A stretch of 64,000 bases of DNA, from the NCBI GenBank assembly GCA_026413225.1, contig CM048557.1, forward strand, positions 64,098,987 to 64,162,986, written 5' to 3'. The stretch is from Otis tarda (Eukaryota > Chordata > Aves > Otidiformes > Otididae). Made by a program: the position numbers and the translations under genes. The notes under the pieces are model-generated. The model searched no databases. It saw only the letters and a program-made list of their open reading frames with translations, and was not told where the DNA came from. Positions 1 through 14,689 of this stretch are shown one piece after another. Positions within the stretch are counted from its first letter, which is position 1. The number at the start of each line of letters is the position of its first letter.

Positions 1-2694
1 CATGGGAAAATAGCACAGTATTAAAACTATTCACTGCTGGCCCACTAAGCTTTCATACAGGAGAGATGGGTTTATGGCAAATAGACACAGGTTATAACTT
101 TATTAAACATTAATCTACAGAAGGACAGAGCAGTTTAGTTGTCTTTGCTGTTAATAAGATCATCAAGAGTTGGAGTAATAATTAGTGATACCCTGAGACA
201 AATAGGGGAATCAGGCTGCCATTCCTACGGTGTCCCACCAAATAGAGGTGTCTGTAAGTGCTGGCTGGATTTCCTCGTGGATGACCGGGGTAGAAGGCTT
301 CCAAGCTTCGTGGCCAAAGAGAACTTCTACAGAATTAGGTGTGACAGCTACATACAATTCCCTGCTGAAGAGGGAAGGTAAAAATCATTTGGACAAGTAT
401 TTTTGTTTCGTTGTAGAGGCGGGGTTGTTGGTCGTTCCTTGCAGATCGGGACGAGGTGAACAAGAAGTCTTCCCTCACCTCACAGAGCTGAGCTAGGACC
501 AGGTACAGTTGCAAACCACGGTTCTTTGGAGAGCGGGATGCAGGAGAGACGGTCAGGGTCTCACTGTCCTTCCCACGGGTCCAAGAGCGGGGCCTGTGCA
601 CCAGTGGGGCTTTCTCTTTCACCTTAATGAATGGTATGGATTATTTATCTCCTCTATGCACTGTGCAGAGCCAGGAAAGATTATCCACAATTATCTCTGC
701 CTCTTGGATATATCCATTTTGGGATTGATACAGATTAAACTATGAACCTGTCATACTTTAGGAATTGTCAGGGCTATGGAGCAGCTCATGAGCTTATTTT
801 CTGGGGGAGGAAGTACCCAAGTGGATGGGTTGGGCGTTTTCCTGAGCCCTGCCACCAAGGGGATGGAGCTCACAGAGGGACTGTCAGTTCCAGAGACCAC
901 ATCTAGGGGAAGGTCTTCTCCACATCTGTTTTCTTAATGTTTTCACCCTTGAATGTCTTTAAATAATGCTGCATGTTAGCAAATAAAGCCACCTCCAGAA
1001 GAAGGACAAGATAAAATTATCCATTGATCGACTCCATTCTTCCAAGGGTGACCTTTGTGCCAGAAGTTTTCACTCCAAAAAATGTTGTGACTTGAGAGAT
1101 TCTTTGATATATTCTTTATGATGTTTATTTTTCTTTCTTTTATCTAAAAAGTTTATTTTTTTAATGATAGAATTCCCTGTAGTCTGATATCCTTTGCCCC
1201 ATTAAAAGGTCATGTAGCGATTGGGCTTGGGATAGATAAACTGAAAACAATAAAACCTTTAACTGTACAACCCTTAGGCAACCTGGGATCTGCTACTTTG
1301 GGTCATCAGTAAATGTTACTAGTGTGCCACACTTTTCAGTGTGTTAGGCAAACCAGCAGGCCCTGTGCTGGTGAACCACTTGATTCCTTAAAACACGTGG
1401 TGATGCTTCTCGTCTTCCCTGGTTTTTCAAACCCTTGGCCAGCTTCTGTCTGCATTGGCAATACTGAATTTAATATAATCTAGAGCCAATTTCTAGGGAT
1501 TTTTTAATGTCTCTAACACTTGTTACTTGGTTAAAAAGCAGTTAATTTTGTTACTGTGCCACTAAATATAACCATTTTGATCACTGGTTCAGCTCATGTG
1601 TTGTTAATAAGAAAACAAGCCAAACTCAACTTATTAGACTTGATTTCCAGATCTCAATTTCTGAGCATTTAAATCCAAGTGACCTTGGATTTAAAAGTGC
1701 AGTTAAAACAGAGCAGACTATTGCTGCTGAAATTCAATTCTTAGGGCTAAGATGTTCAGCGATGTATTAAAGATTACCCTAGTGCATACAGGGTTAATAA
1801 CTGCTCAGTTCCAAACATCACCTTTGAGTTACTTACAAAATTACTTGATTATTACAGGAAAATGCTCTGTGATTTGCCCATCAGCTGTTTTCTTACCTTT
1901 GTCTCTTTGGCCCCTGTCCAGTGCCAAAAGTAATGCTTTTAGCCAGGTCTGCAAAAGAATTCAACACTCAAATGAGCCAAATCCTTCTAAAAATCTGAAT
2001 AACTTGGTCAGGTGCCTGAAGAATATTGTGGTTTTTTTGGAAAGAACTAACCTTGATTATGACTGATGAATATGTCTGAAAACCCAGAGTCGCCTTTGTC
2101 CACAAAATAAAAAGAGCTATTTGTGGCCTGTAAGCAGGAGTTTATTTTATTTATTGTCAAAGATGACATTTTTTAGTGCCTTCAATATTTGTTCCAGTTG
2201 TTCATTTAGGAAACAGTCCTTGTTATTCCAGCGCTAAGACTGTCTAAGCTCTGTGCTTGAATATCAGTCAATATATCCTCTAGCTACAACCCTGAGAAAG
2301 TGAGAATCCTGTGTGCTGAAAGAGAATTGTGGATAGATAGCATTCATGATTCACTGGCCTCTGCCCTTTTTGTTAACAAGTCTTAACAGATTCTGTAATG
2401 TTTGCTAAGCCATCCTGTATTTTTTTTCCAGCTGGGGATGATTTTTTAAAGATACTTAAACCCCTCCTGAAAGATATTGTTTGGACACACTCTTAATCTG
2501 TATGTTTTTTGTTTCAATTCATTTGTTTTTCTTTGAGTTCTTCATAATCTCTGCTCCCCGTAGAGTTCATTGAGCTGTTCAAGGGGCTTATCTTAAATGC
2601 TAAAGCATGTTGAGGAAACAGATAGGAGAGGAAAAAAGTCAGATGGAACCTCCTTGGGAATTTTATTCCTTCCTTACAAATCTTGAGCAGAAAA

Positions 2695-3039
2695 GATATA
2701 GTGGTCTACCAGTACCTGAAGGGGGTTTATAAGAAAGACGGGAAGAAACTCTTCAGCAGGGCTTGTTGTGGTAGAACAAGGGGTAATGGTTTTAAAATAG
2801 ACGGAGGTAGATTCAGATTAGACATTAGGAAAAAATTTTTTACACTGAGGGTGGTGGAACACTGGAACAGGTTGCGCAGAGAGGTGGTGGATGCCTCATC
2901 CCTGGAAACATCCAAGGCCAGGTTGGACGGGGCTCTGAGCAACCTGATCTGGTTGGAGATGTCTCTGGTCCTTGCAGGGGGGTTGGACTGGATGGCCTTT
3001 AAAGGTCCCTTCCAACTCTAGTGATTCTGTGATTCTAAG
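2695..3039 (+). repeat. CR1 LINE 3' fragment, 5'-truncated
   Basis: This is the 3' end of a chicken-repeat-1 retrotransposon in sense orientation. The support is a near copy of the segment at 17325-17815 in this window, sharing the stretch around GTAGAACAAGGGGTAATGG, the run of conserved words leading to AACACTGGAACAGGTTGC, the GGGGTTGGACTGGATGGCCT block, and the tail GATTCTGTGATTCTAAG. CR1 copies are normally 5'-truncated and non-mobile. The open frames over this segment on both strands are by-products of the repeat, not host genes. A 6-bp AAGATA occurs at both edges (2693-2698 and 3037-3042) and could be a target duplication, but it is too short to trust. Confidence 0.9.
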
Positions 3040-6000
3040 ATAGTTTTGTGCCAATTCCCTGTGAGTCTTCCAGAGCTGGTTACTGCCTTTCCCAATCTCT
3101 AGCAGCAACCGCAAGCTTTTCACTGACCGCCAGTGTTTTATGTACACCGTAGGTTGCTCTAGAGATGACAGCAGTGTTGAATCTCTGCCTTGGGTGTTGT
3201 CATGATGGGGTTTTTATCATCTGGGTGCTAATCAGCAGAGGGTGATGATGGCAAAGTTCAGCAATTGTCTTATACTGACTTTGAGGACATTTAATTTTCT
3301 GTGCAGAGAAGGGAAGTGATAAATGTTGTTCTGTGCTTTACTTTCTTCTCTCTCAGCTTTGTAGTGGTTCAGGTCTTTGTGGATCCATGTGTACTATTCA
3401 TGTGTGACATGCAGCCTTGCTCCTTTTCTGGTCGAAACACAGCTTATACAGCCAGCAAAGATTTTCCTCTCAGTAGAATCCAACTTTCTCCTCTGATTTT
3501 GCATTGAAACATAGCAGGTTCTGTTCTTTTATGCTGCTTGGATGCATATGGGAAAGCTGAGTGCAAAATCTGTGGCTACAGATTTATTACAGAGCAACTT
3601 TTGTAGCAGTACAAGCATCTGGTCCCTGCAGACTGCCTGCTCCTAGTCGTGTGCTCCAAAGCCATCAGTCCAATGCTTAGTAAAGCATTGCAGTCAGCAA
3701 CCTTAATATCCTGCCTTGCTTATAAACTGCAGGTTTCACTAAGAAAGGTCTTGAAATCTCTAAGGAAATTTCCTCTTCAGGAATTTGTCTTAGTGTTTTT
3801 TCATACACTGCTGAAAGAATACGCAGGCTAGAACAAATGTCCCAGCTGAACTTTCATTCTACTAACGTGAAATGCTGGAGGCATTTCCCTAGCAGTGAGA
3901 CAATAGATTGAGCATTACAGGATATCCTCTCCCTGAAACTGAATTTCTCTTTTACACGCGTGTGTGTGCACTTGTACACGATACGGACTCACGTACAACT
4001 ATGCTGCTACTAGTTTGTATCTTTTTAGTTCTATGCTGCCTTAAAAATGCTGAGATCTCAGTAAGAGCATTTCACGTAACAAATGTCTAAGTCTTGTATT
4101 ACCAATAAGGGATAATTTTCAGAAGAATATTTATCTGAATTTGAAGTGCTCATTTTATCATTTTCTGCTCTTAGAATCTTTAGGCTATTTATCATTAGCT
4201 TCCAAATGCTTCTATGTGATCCTGTATCACATTATGTGTCTTCTTTGAAAGCAGGAAAATTACTACATAGTGTAATCTGTGTCACCAACAATCCCTTTCT
4301 ACAGTACAAGTAATAGAGAAGCTGCTGGCATCTGGGAGACTCCTGAATTCCTGATGCTGGTATTTGTAAACACAAAAGAAGTGCTGCAAAGTCAGGTTGG
4401 AGCTCATGGAGTCCTGTGCTTGGACACGTTGCTGAATATTGAGATTGTCTATCTTTGCTCTTTTTTCCCCCTACATATATCTACATTTGCCTTTATCAGT
4501 CAAAGCTCCTTTGACAAATCTTTTAATTTCAAGTAATTCTTTTAGCTGTCATCTGTTTCATTCTTTGTTCTAAGTGCTTGCAGCATAGCAGACAAAAAAA
4601 CTGAAATAAAGAGTATTTGTTCTTGGCTGACTCTTGGATTATTATTCATTTACTGCTGTACTGGCTGGTAAGTGATACCTCCATGTGTCTCCATATGGTA
4701 GTATCTCATTAGGAGGGTCACTTTATCATGACATCAGTAAATTTCTGAATTATGCTTTCTAAGACTGGCTTTTCCTGTGCAATGGAATTTTTCTCTCTCT
4801 TTGTATTACAGTGTGTGATGATAGATGTTTGTTGTGTCTGTAAAAAAACTAATGCTTTGAGTGCTCACTTTTAATACTCTGTATTTAACTCTGTATGAGG
4901 AAAAAAATATGCTACTTTGCATAATAGTGGCTTTTATTCTTGAGGGACACAATTCATTTACACGCCCAAAAACAAAGGGTCCTGGAACATCTCCGAATCT
5001 TACAGTAACAACCTCTGCAATAGTTTAACCGATTTTTAAAATACATTTGAGAAATTCTTCAACTATTTTTCCTGCAGTTTGGAAGCTTAAAAGACAAAAT
5101 TTGGAAATCAGTCATGTGTGAATACACACATTTTTCTTAAGAGCAGTGTTTGAGAATTCATAGCTCATGGCCTTGTTAAGTCAAAAGCACTTACATTACT
5201 GAAAGTATTAAAAGGGATGTGAAAAACTTCTAGCCATGATTTAGGCCCAAGAGTAGATAAAAATGTTAAAAATCATCAATCATGATACAAAAGAAAGCAG
5301 AATTGTTCATCAAATTACTATTGAGAAGAAGAAAGATGGCATGTTTCTGTTTTGTTATAATAAAAACGAGCTTTCTGTTTGATCCAGAAGTAGGGCTGAG
5401 GTGAAACAATCACTCTCAAAAATAATTTTTGTTTTTTACTAGAAAAACTAAGGTGCGTCCGTATTTGTAATGGTAGATGGAATGACTCAGGTAAGTATAA
5501 GTTTGTAAGATTGACATCAGCCTCTAATGTAATTATGGAAATGTGATACAGGATATGGTCAACAGTGACTCAGACAAGAGATGTTATTACTAATGCAAAT
5601 GATGGTTTATGGAGAAAATGTCTTGTTAGATGAGTTTATTGTTAATTTTTATGATAAAATAGACTTATGTAGGGTATTTTAATGTGTTCTGTACAACATT
5701 TTGTTACAGAAAAATTGCATTAAGCAAAATTGACTCAGTCTGTATCAAATCAAATGAAAAATAATTAGCTGGTAGACCAGCGAAGGTGGTGTAAGTAAGA
5801 AAAACTCATGCTATGGAGAAGTTTCCAAGGAGATACTGTGCTTCATAGTGTTAGGCACAAGAAGCATCATCTCTCATGTTTATTCAAGATGAGAACAAGG
5901 ATGACCTGGTCATATTCTAGAAACACTTATATGTGGAAAAGATTTCTGATGATTGCAGGTCTTTTATGAGAGCAATATGATGAGATCTGCTGACTGTTGA

Positions 6001-7546
6001 CTGAAAATTTTTATTTAAAAATCAGTTCAGAGGCAGCACATGTTTTAAAAGAGGGAGTAACTGTCCATTGGAACAACAATCCTGTGTCATTTGAAAACGT
6101 TAAATCAAGGCCTTCTAGGCTATAATTTTACCAGATAGATATTTTGGGATTGATATGAAAATTATGAGTTGATCCATAGTGCAAGTGGTTAGTGCAGATG
6201 GTTGCAGTAGCCCCTTCTAGCCTCAGTCTATCTTAGTACAGAGGACAGGAAAATAACTTCTACTTTACCTTTTTACCTTGATTATATCTTTAACTGCAAA
6301 GGAACTTTGATCTATTGAAATAAGAAAGGGACTAAATGTTATTAATTAAACTAGAAATTGTTTACTATTTTCCCATTCTATGCTTTTAGACCTTTAATAA
6401 TACTTTACAATAATGTGTTTTATACCTCTTCTGCATTAAACAGAAATGAAAATCGTGGCTTTACTTCAATATTAACATGACCATTTGACTCAAAGCTTAG
6501 TCAGGTTTATCAGAGTCTCCTTCTTTTTGCTAATATTCAGTGGTAGTCAACACATTGACCCAACGTCCCTGTCTCTCACACTGCCTGCAGAGCAAGCTGC
6601 CAGATTAATTCCATACAATGAGAAATAAATCAGTACTATTGATCTGCAGTCTTCTTTATATGAGACTTCCAGAGTGCTCTTAGTCTCATGCTCTTTTCTA
6701 TTATTTATCCTAGGAAAACTTTAAAAGGTTTTATATGTTTCCCAGTGAAATTAGCTACCAAGAAGAGAAGGATATGCATTTTAGGGTTATAAGGACGTTA
6801 GTGTGTCTAGGAGGATGTGCAAATATTAAACACAGAGTTCACAAACCTAAGACCCTCAGGTTTTCACTTTCTTTCTTCAGCTGTATTTGTGTTAATATTT
6901 CAATAGGGAAAGATATTTAAGGTAAGAAACTAATTGAAGGTCTTATTCAATTGATCCGCTATGAAGATATCTTCGTTTTCACAGGACAGTTTTTCATTCA
7001 CTTTTACTTTTCATAAGGTTTCACAATACTTTCTTTTTACTTTAATCTCAAGTTCTCTGGATTTTCTAGTCTGTAAGCCCTCCAGGGCAGGTTACTTATT
7101 ATATGTCTGTATGGCACTGAAACTAAACCCTAGGTGTGTTTGGATACGTGTCGGTAAGTGGTCATCTACATTAAGACTTTTGAAGTCTAGGTTTTCTGGA
7201 TGTGAGCAAAATGTGGTGTTTTCTATTGTGAATGTTCTGTCTTTGCGTGTCTTCAAGCTCCTTCAGCTCTTAGCGTCCGTTCTGTGCTCCTGCAGGGATT
7301 GAGCGTAGCAGCGGGCGGATAGTCTGGGCACCAAGTCTGGAGGGATATCCACAAACAAGACATAGTAGTGTCACCTGCAATTCTGGAATACAAGTGTGAA
7401 AACTTTTAGGAATGAGAACAGTGTAACAGAACAGTCCCTTCTTCCACGTTGCCCTTTCACCTGCAGTGAAAGCAGTAGACTAGGAAAAAAGACTACCCTA
7501 GTTCAAGATAAAACTCCCTCCAGAAGCTTTATGCAATAACTAAGTA

Positions 7547-7973
<427 letters not shown>

Positions 7974-10900
7974 TAGCTTCGAATATTAACTAGCCTTGCC
8001 TAACATCAGCTGGGACTACAGGAGGACAGTGGTTGTCATAAAATGGAGACATCCTGTCTCCAGAGATACTACTCTAGAAGCAAACCCTTCATCTTTTACG
8101 CCAGTGGGAGTTCTCTTTCTGCCCAGTATGGCTCACTGGTCACAGTTACAGTGTCTCTGAGCAGAAGAGAGTGGCATCTGTGTGCTTGACATCTTTTAAA
8201 TAGCCTGGCAGAGGAAATGCACATTGTTTTATATTAGTTTCAGGAGGATTCTCACATTAGCCTTCACACTGAGATTTTTATTTGTCTGTATTCTAGCCCA
8301 GAAAAACACTTGCAAACCGTCTCTTCAAGGAAGCAAAATTGTTGCTTGTAGTGAGCTGGCTTTACAGAAAATAAACAGTCTGATCCAACTATGCAAAGTC
8401 GGATGCTATCCAGCCAGTCATGAGAAATCTGAGTAATGGGGGAGCTCCAGGTTAATCACCCTGTCACCTCACTGTGATGTCTGGTTTGCCAGCAGTGAGT
8501 GGGAAAGCTGTAGCGGATGATGGGACTGAGTGTTCAGCTTTGGCGTTGAGATAGGAGTCTTCCTCAGAGGCAGAACAATGTAGAGGAAGAATTGGTAGCT
8601 CTGCATGAAAACTATCCAGAGTCTGTCTTGCCTGTTTAAAACAGATAGAGTCATTGCAGAACTCATCTCCTGTGGTATATTAGCTATTTGCCTTCTGTTT
8701 AACTGGAGGTGTGGCTCCCTGAGGGCAAATCCAGTGGGTGGCCTTGTCCTAGGGGACCTCTCACACCCCAGTGAACCTCTGTACTGCTTCTTCCCCATAA
8801 GGGTGGCTTCAGAGGGCTCTGTGGGTCCCTTTTGTATCTCATGGGGACAATCACTGGGAGATGAAGGTCACAATTACACTTGTGAGTTGTGCTGGCATGT
8901 GGGAAGAGAGCAGACATGAGGCGTCAACGCTGGTCATGAACCAAGGCTTCAGCTCCTTCCCAGCTAGCAGCAAGGGCAAGAAGAGAGATGAGGACAAGCA
9001 TAGGAGACTCCTAATGTGTTGCCATACAAGCCCATGTACGTGTCGCCTGCACTGAGGTGGGACTGGGTGCATGTGCAGGCGTGTGGACGGGACTACATGG
9101 AGATGGATCCCCAGGGCCATAACCTGGGTCCTCCCAGCTGCAGAGTATGGACTCAGGAAAGTGCACATCTCTTTTCGAAATACCCGCTGCAGCTTTCTGT
9201 GTTCTGGTATCTACTAAGGTTTTTAAAAAGAGAGATTTAATGTAAGAAGGAATCTGTTTTCATATTCAGGTGTGAAGTCATTATGGTGAAAGCTCCTAAA
9301 TCTGCAATTTCCATAGTAAAACATTCCTTGTACTTCAGCTCACTAGACCATTTCATTTTTATTATAAATCTCAGTGACAATATCTTATATTTGCTTGCAG
9401 CTATTTAAGAAAGAAAAGCTTTAAGAGTAAGTAGCACCATTTAAACAAATAAATGGTTTTCTGGGTGTTACAGTGAAAACAAACAATAAATATGTAATTT
9501 ACTGGACTAGAAGCCATCACTAAATGGATTACACGCAAAACTTTATTGCATTTACTAATGCAATATTGTGTGTTTAGAATGACAGTACAAACTTGTTGTT
9601 TCTACATTGTAGATATGGTAAATCCAGTATCTGTTATTCTCCATTTGACTGGAGAGACCTTTAACCATATCTGGTTAAGTGAGTTACCTTTAGTTACCGA
9701 AAGTGCCTTCGATTATGCCATGGCTGCTGACAGGCGATCCAGTGACTCAGGGATATGTTCATTGTGTACTACAGGGACTGGCAGAATGTGTAAATTTAAC
9801 TTAAAGCAAGATAAACTGCTTCCTCTAGTCATAGAGCACGCTGAAGGGTTTTTTTTCACACTCTGACAGATTATTTAACAGAATAGTGAACTGTGTAATT
9901 ATGAGATGTTTTATCCTAAAAATTCACTTGTGGAAGAAAATCTCTCCCAGATGTAGTTGCAAAGACATTTATAGTGGCAGCTATGGCACCTAAAATAGGG
10001 ACTGCAAATCAGACAGTGAAGAACATAGTTTTTATCGATCTGTTCTGTCTTGAGAAGTTCAAGCACAAGGAAAGCGAATCTGCCTAAGGGAGAGATGAGG
10101 TTTAAAAACCTCAGCCTAATGTGAAAACCTCTGTAGCCTGCTTTGAGTGCTCCAAGCATCTGCCATCACACTGGATTTCCTAGGGAAAGTCAACTTCTGG
10201 GGTTGTACTACCAGTCTGTCCATCCTCCCCATTCCCCAGCAGTAATCTAGAGTGGAAACGGGCTAAGTGTCTTTTGGAAACTTGTCCTCATTGATTTCTT
10301 CTATGGGAGCAGGAACATGCGGTCTGCCAGCCTCTGCTCCTTGCTGAGCCATCCATTTCCTAAGTTTGCTTTGTAACTCATACTTTGCAGTTACAGGTTT
10401 AATAGTGTAGTGCTATTCAGTAGCGTAGTATTATTTGCCTTGCTTACAGAGAGAGAGAGAAGGTGTGTAAGTTGTTTTGGTTTGATTTTTTTTTTTAACA
10501 CAGATGGGTGTTTTGGTGTCTTCTTAAAAGTGGAGAATCTTTGAAAACTGAATCAGGTAGGGACACCAAAATGGGTTAAGAATATGCATCCTCCATCTCT
10601 TACATTTGTACTCCTGTCTGAAGGGCAGGGCTTCATCCTCCCTCAGGTCCCAGCATGAATCACTCTGCTATGTTGCTGCTTTTTCCCCCTTCTCCTTCCT
10701 TTATCACATTCCGTTCCCTTGCAGCCACGGCAGGTTGGCACATCCAGCCTCCCTGCCTGCTGAAAGCTCAGGAGGCTTGACATCCCACCCAGCTGCTTTC
10801 TGCAAGCTCCTCTGTGGAGACAACCATCCTTTTGCTCAGCAGCAGTTTGCCTGGCTCAACAGCCCCAGCTTTGGTATTTCTTGTGCTTGAAAGCAGGTGA

Positions 10901-13900
10901 AACTCAGTGATTGACAGGGCAACTTGCAGCACCATGACATTTTGTTCTCCCCGGTTTAGTTTTTGTCTCATTTGTGCGTAATTATATGCCCAGCTGCTGC
11001 AGTAATCAGCGTTACAGAAATCAGTAGAGTAAGAGAATGAATCCAGTTGAGCCTGGAGATCTGCAGTTTATAGGACTCATTAATGAAGACACCCAGGTGC
11101 CTCATTACTTTCCCCTCATTAGTTATCTCCATTTCTCGAGGAGGACACTCTCCCTCCTTTTGCAGGTCCTGACTGCTAGAGTAGCAGGAAGCACACCACA
11201 TGTGGAGCTGATGCAATGGAGTGCTGCTTCGCTGGAGAAAACAAGATCCAGTCATTTTAACATAACTCATCTGCAGTTTCCAGGATAATGGAGAAGGGCA
11301 AACAGTCTTGTCTCTAATTATCAAAACTTTCCAAGTGAGGTGACCCTGAGAAGGCACATCAGTAATTTTCCATCATCTCAAGCAAGAGTAAACAATTTAA
11401 CTGCCACTGCTCTGCATGAGGAGGTGTTATCAGCAGAGGAGTCTCAGGAAGGACCAGAGGTTTGAAGTCCCCCAGGCTAATGAAACAAGGCATCTGCTAG
11501 CAGAGGGTCCCTAACAATTCACCCTGCCACAGTAAACCTGAGTTTGCTCCTGGCAAGGAGTTTCATGTAAGTGGCAATGCCAACCAAGTGTCTCTGGAAG
11601 GTGCTTTCCAGCTCCCGCTATTTGCACAGCTGACCGCGTAAGTTGTACAGGAACTTAAACTGGGAAGATTGATTAACAAGGGTTAGAGAAGTCGTTTTGC
11701 TAGCAGAGAAATAATGACCCACCACGTTCAAATGTTGATTGTAGGAATTGATCAAAAATGTTGCTCAAACTGCCTAGTGATAAAAATATATTGAGTGGTG
11801 AAATCCTACTGGGGGCTCCTGCTGAATGAATTCAATTTTGATAGTCAAGCCAGGATGAATATAGATTTAATAGCTTATGTTTCAGCCACAGTTAGGGTCC
11901 TGATCCCATATGTATTCAATTAAGTTGTTATAAACCTTTATGTGTTGCATGTTAATTCTCAGTATGTTCTGCATATAGTCCCAGTGCAACCTGTTGTTTA
12001 TTGGATTTGGTTTTAGGCAAGCCAGGGTTTCACTTATTAAAGGTCTGCTTCATGAATTATTTCCGAATGTTTGGTTCGGGAAGGGAATATCATGCAGTAT
12101 CAGAGGAATTAAGGAAAGCAAGAGTGCAACTGAATTCTTGAATTTGGTATAATAGCTAAAAATTGGGATGAGGCTTTTTCTACTCTTAATCTTACATGTG
12201 TTTCCAGGTCAAAAGATTAAGTCTCCTACCAAATCACACAGGAGAAAGTTCTTTGGAGGCTGGGAAAGTAGCAGCTCCCATTAAGGTGAGCAGGAGACCC
12301 AGGCGCTCCATAGCTCTCATCCATGGGAATTAGTAATTTGGTGTTTGGGATCCATGCACCAACACTTTGAATTTCCTGGGTGTGATACAGCCGGGCCTGT
12401 GCTTTGTGCATGGCAAGACTGACCATCTGTGATGCAATGTATGACATGAAAAACTGTCAGTCCAATTCCATCTCATAGTATTAGCAGCTAATTCCATGGT
12501 TTTAATTAGTTTAGTTGCAGCTTAGGTTACTTCTCAAGTGGAATGAAGGTGGCAGAATTTGCCCCTATGTCAAATCAGCTCATGATCTTTTACACTGAAT
12601 GGTTTTTTTTTGTTTTTCATGTGAAGTAAACCAAGGCAGACTAATTGTGAGAGTTCCCCCAGGTTAGTAATGTGCACCTGGTAACAATTCACCAAACAGC
12701 CTATGTTCTATGTCCTCTTTAGGAAAAGCCCCTTTTGTTCCAGTGAGTTAAAGCTCTAAATTAATTAAGAGGAAAATGATTCTTGAAGGAAAGAGTGGGA
12801 TTTTTTTTTTCAGCTAGCAGGACTGCAATAATTAAGGTGATGCAAGTTGTTTTTTAAGTGCTGAATCTCAAAGTGTTTTGCAAAATACGTGAATTATTAC
12901 TGATCTGAGAACCAAGGTGATGTGCAGCTCTGCATCACACAGGTCTTCTTAAGCACGTGCCTTGTAATAAGTTGTATCTTGCAGCTCTGGGTTGGCATGT
13001 GTAAGATTTAGTCTTACTCATGCTTATTCAGAAGTGTTATTGGCTCTTGCTGATAGAGTTGAAGGGAATGTTCAATTTTTCACATTATTTTCTAAATTTA
13101 AAATACTTTTGTCTCTGTCTTCATGATAGTTAACTGTAATAAGAAGCATCAATCTTAATTTAATGCCAGCTAGTGCGTTACAGATGTGGTCTGCAGCCTC
13201 CAGTGTCAGAAAGATTCCTTTTGCTGAATTGAAATGTTTTTGAATTTAACCTGTATGCTTCTCTGCCAAAGCCAGGAACTCAAAATTCTTGACAGCGAAA
13301 GAAAAAGAACATTATTTAAAAATCATGTGATATGTTTGTTTTAAATCAGACTAACAATTTGAGGCAATCTAATTTGCCTTAGGAGTTTTGAAGATGGTGG
13401 GAATGGTCATGTTTTCAAGTTTATTCCCTCAGTCAGGGAGGACAGAAACTTATTTCTTTGTAAAATCAAAATGGAGATATCCTGTCTCCAGGAGCTGGAG
13501 CTTCTACAAAAATAAGAAATACTAGGAGTCTTGCACTAAAAGTCAGTGAGATGGGGACCATAAACCCTTCACTAACAGGAGAATATCTACATAGACGTTT
13601 TGCTCTTCTTGCAGCAGTCGTGAATGCTGGAAGAAAGGTAAATTTTGGGTTTTTTTTTTTTATGTGCAGATGAGGAAGGTTGCACTGTGTTAAATAACGC
13701 AAAGTACCTTTGCCTGCATGGACTTGAATCTTTGGCACAGTCTTTTGCTAGTGTTTATTTGCTGGCTATTTTGACAGTCTTTCAAATGCTAGAAATGCTG
13801 GTTTTTCTCATCATTCTGCCCTTTCACATGTTAATGTGCAGTCCTGTAGAGCTGGATTTCTGACTGGTCAGTGCTCAGCTCTGGTCTGATTTTCAGGGGA

Positions 13901-14689
13901 GTTCTGGTCCTTCTGGATGCCCTGGGAAAGGTTGAGGTTTTGTCTAAAACATTGACAGAGGGAAGGAGCCCTTGCTCACAGTCTACTACTCATCTCTATA
14001 CATTGTAGACTGCGCATGCAGGAAGCAATGATATCCCAGATGGCAGGAGACAGCTGATGAATTTGCAGCGCTGTATCACCCTCATCTTCTGCAGATCCCC
14101 TTTTCAGACATAAACAGCTTTATCAGCTAAGTCCAGAAATCCAAACAGCCCAGTAGCCTGTCTCCAAAAATGGCCAGTAGTGGATATGCAGGAAAAAGGT
14201 AGGAAGATGAAGTAAGCAAACAGTGATACCTCCCCAGAATATTCTCCAACCCTCCATTAACTTATGTTTCAAGGTCTTCCTCACCCAGAGGGAGATCATT
14301 TGTGTTTAGTAGCCACAGATGGATTTTACTGCATAACTCCATCCCATCATTTGTAAACCTATGCAATCATCCCCGATGTCCCGTAAGCAGAGCTTACCTA
14401 CACACTGAACCATCACAGAGCTCTGTGCTGCTCTGGGTAACAGGAGCTGATTTCCTCCTTGCTCATTGGATTTCTATATCAGTTTGAGATATGTCTGTCC
14501 TGCAGCCAGAGGTTTCACCGCAGATTATAGACACAGGCATATGTATTTGTATGAATATACATACTGGGATATGTAATCATGGCTGCAGGGACTTGATACG
14601 TGGTCACTGACCTCGAATTCTGTGCATGCTGCCATCACTTCATGGCTATTGGTACCGGAGCTGATTAGATGAATGTTTTCTCTACATGT

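Noticed and set aside
2683-3021. Open frame of 112 codons, similar to the one at 17503-17793
   Set aside because: Both lie within CR1 3' ends. Their similarity comes from shared repeat ancestry, and the frame contains no complete protein domain.
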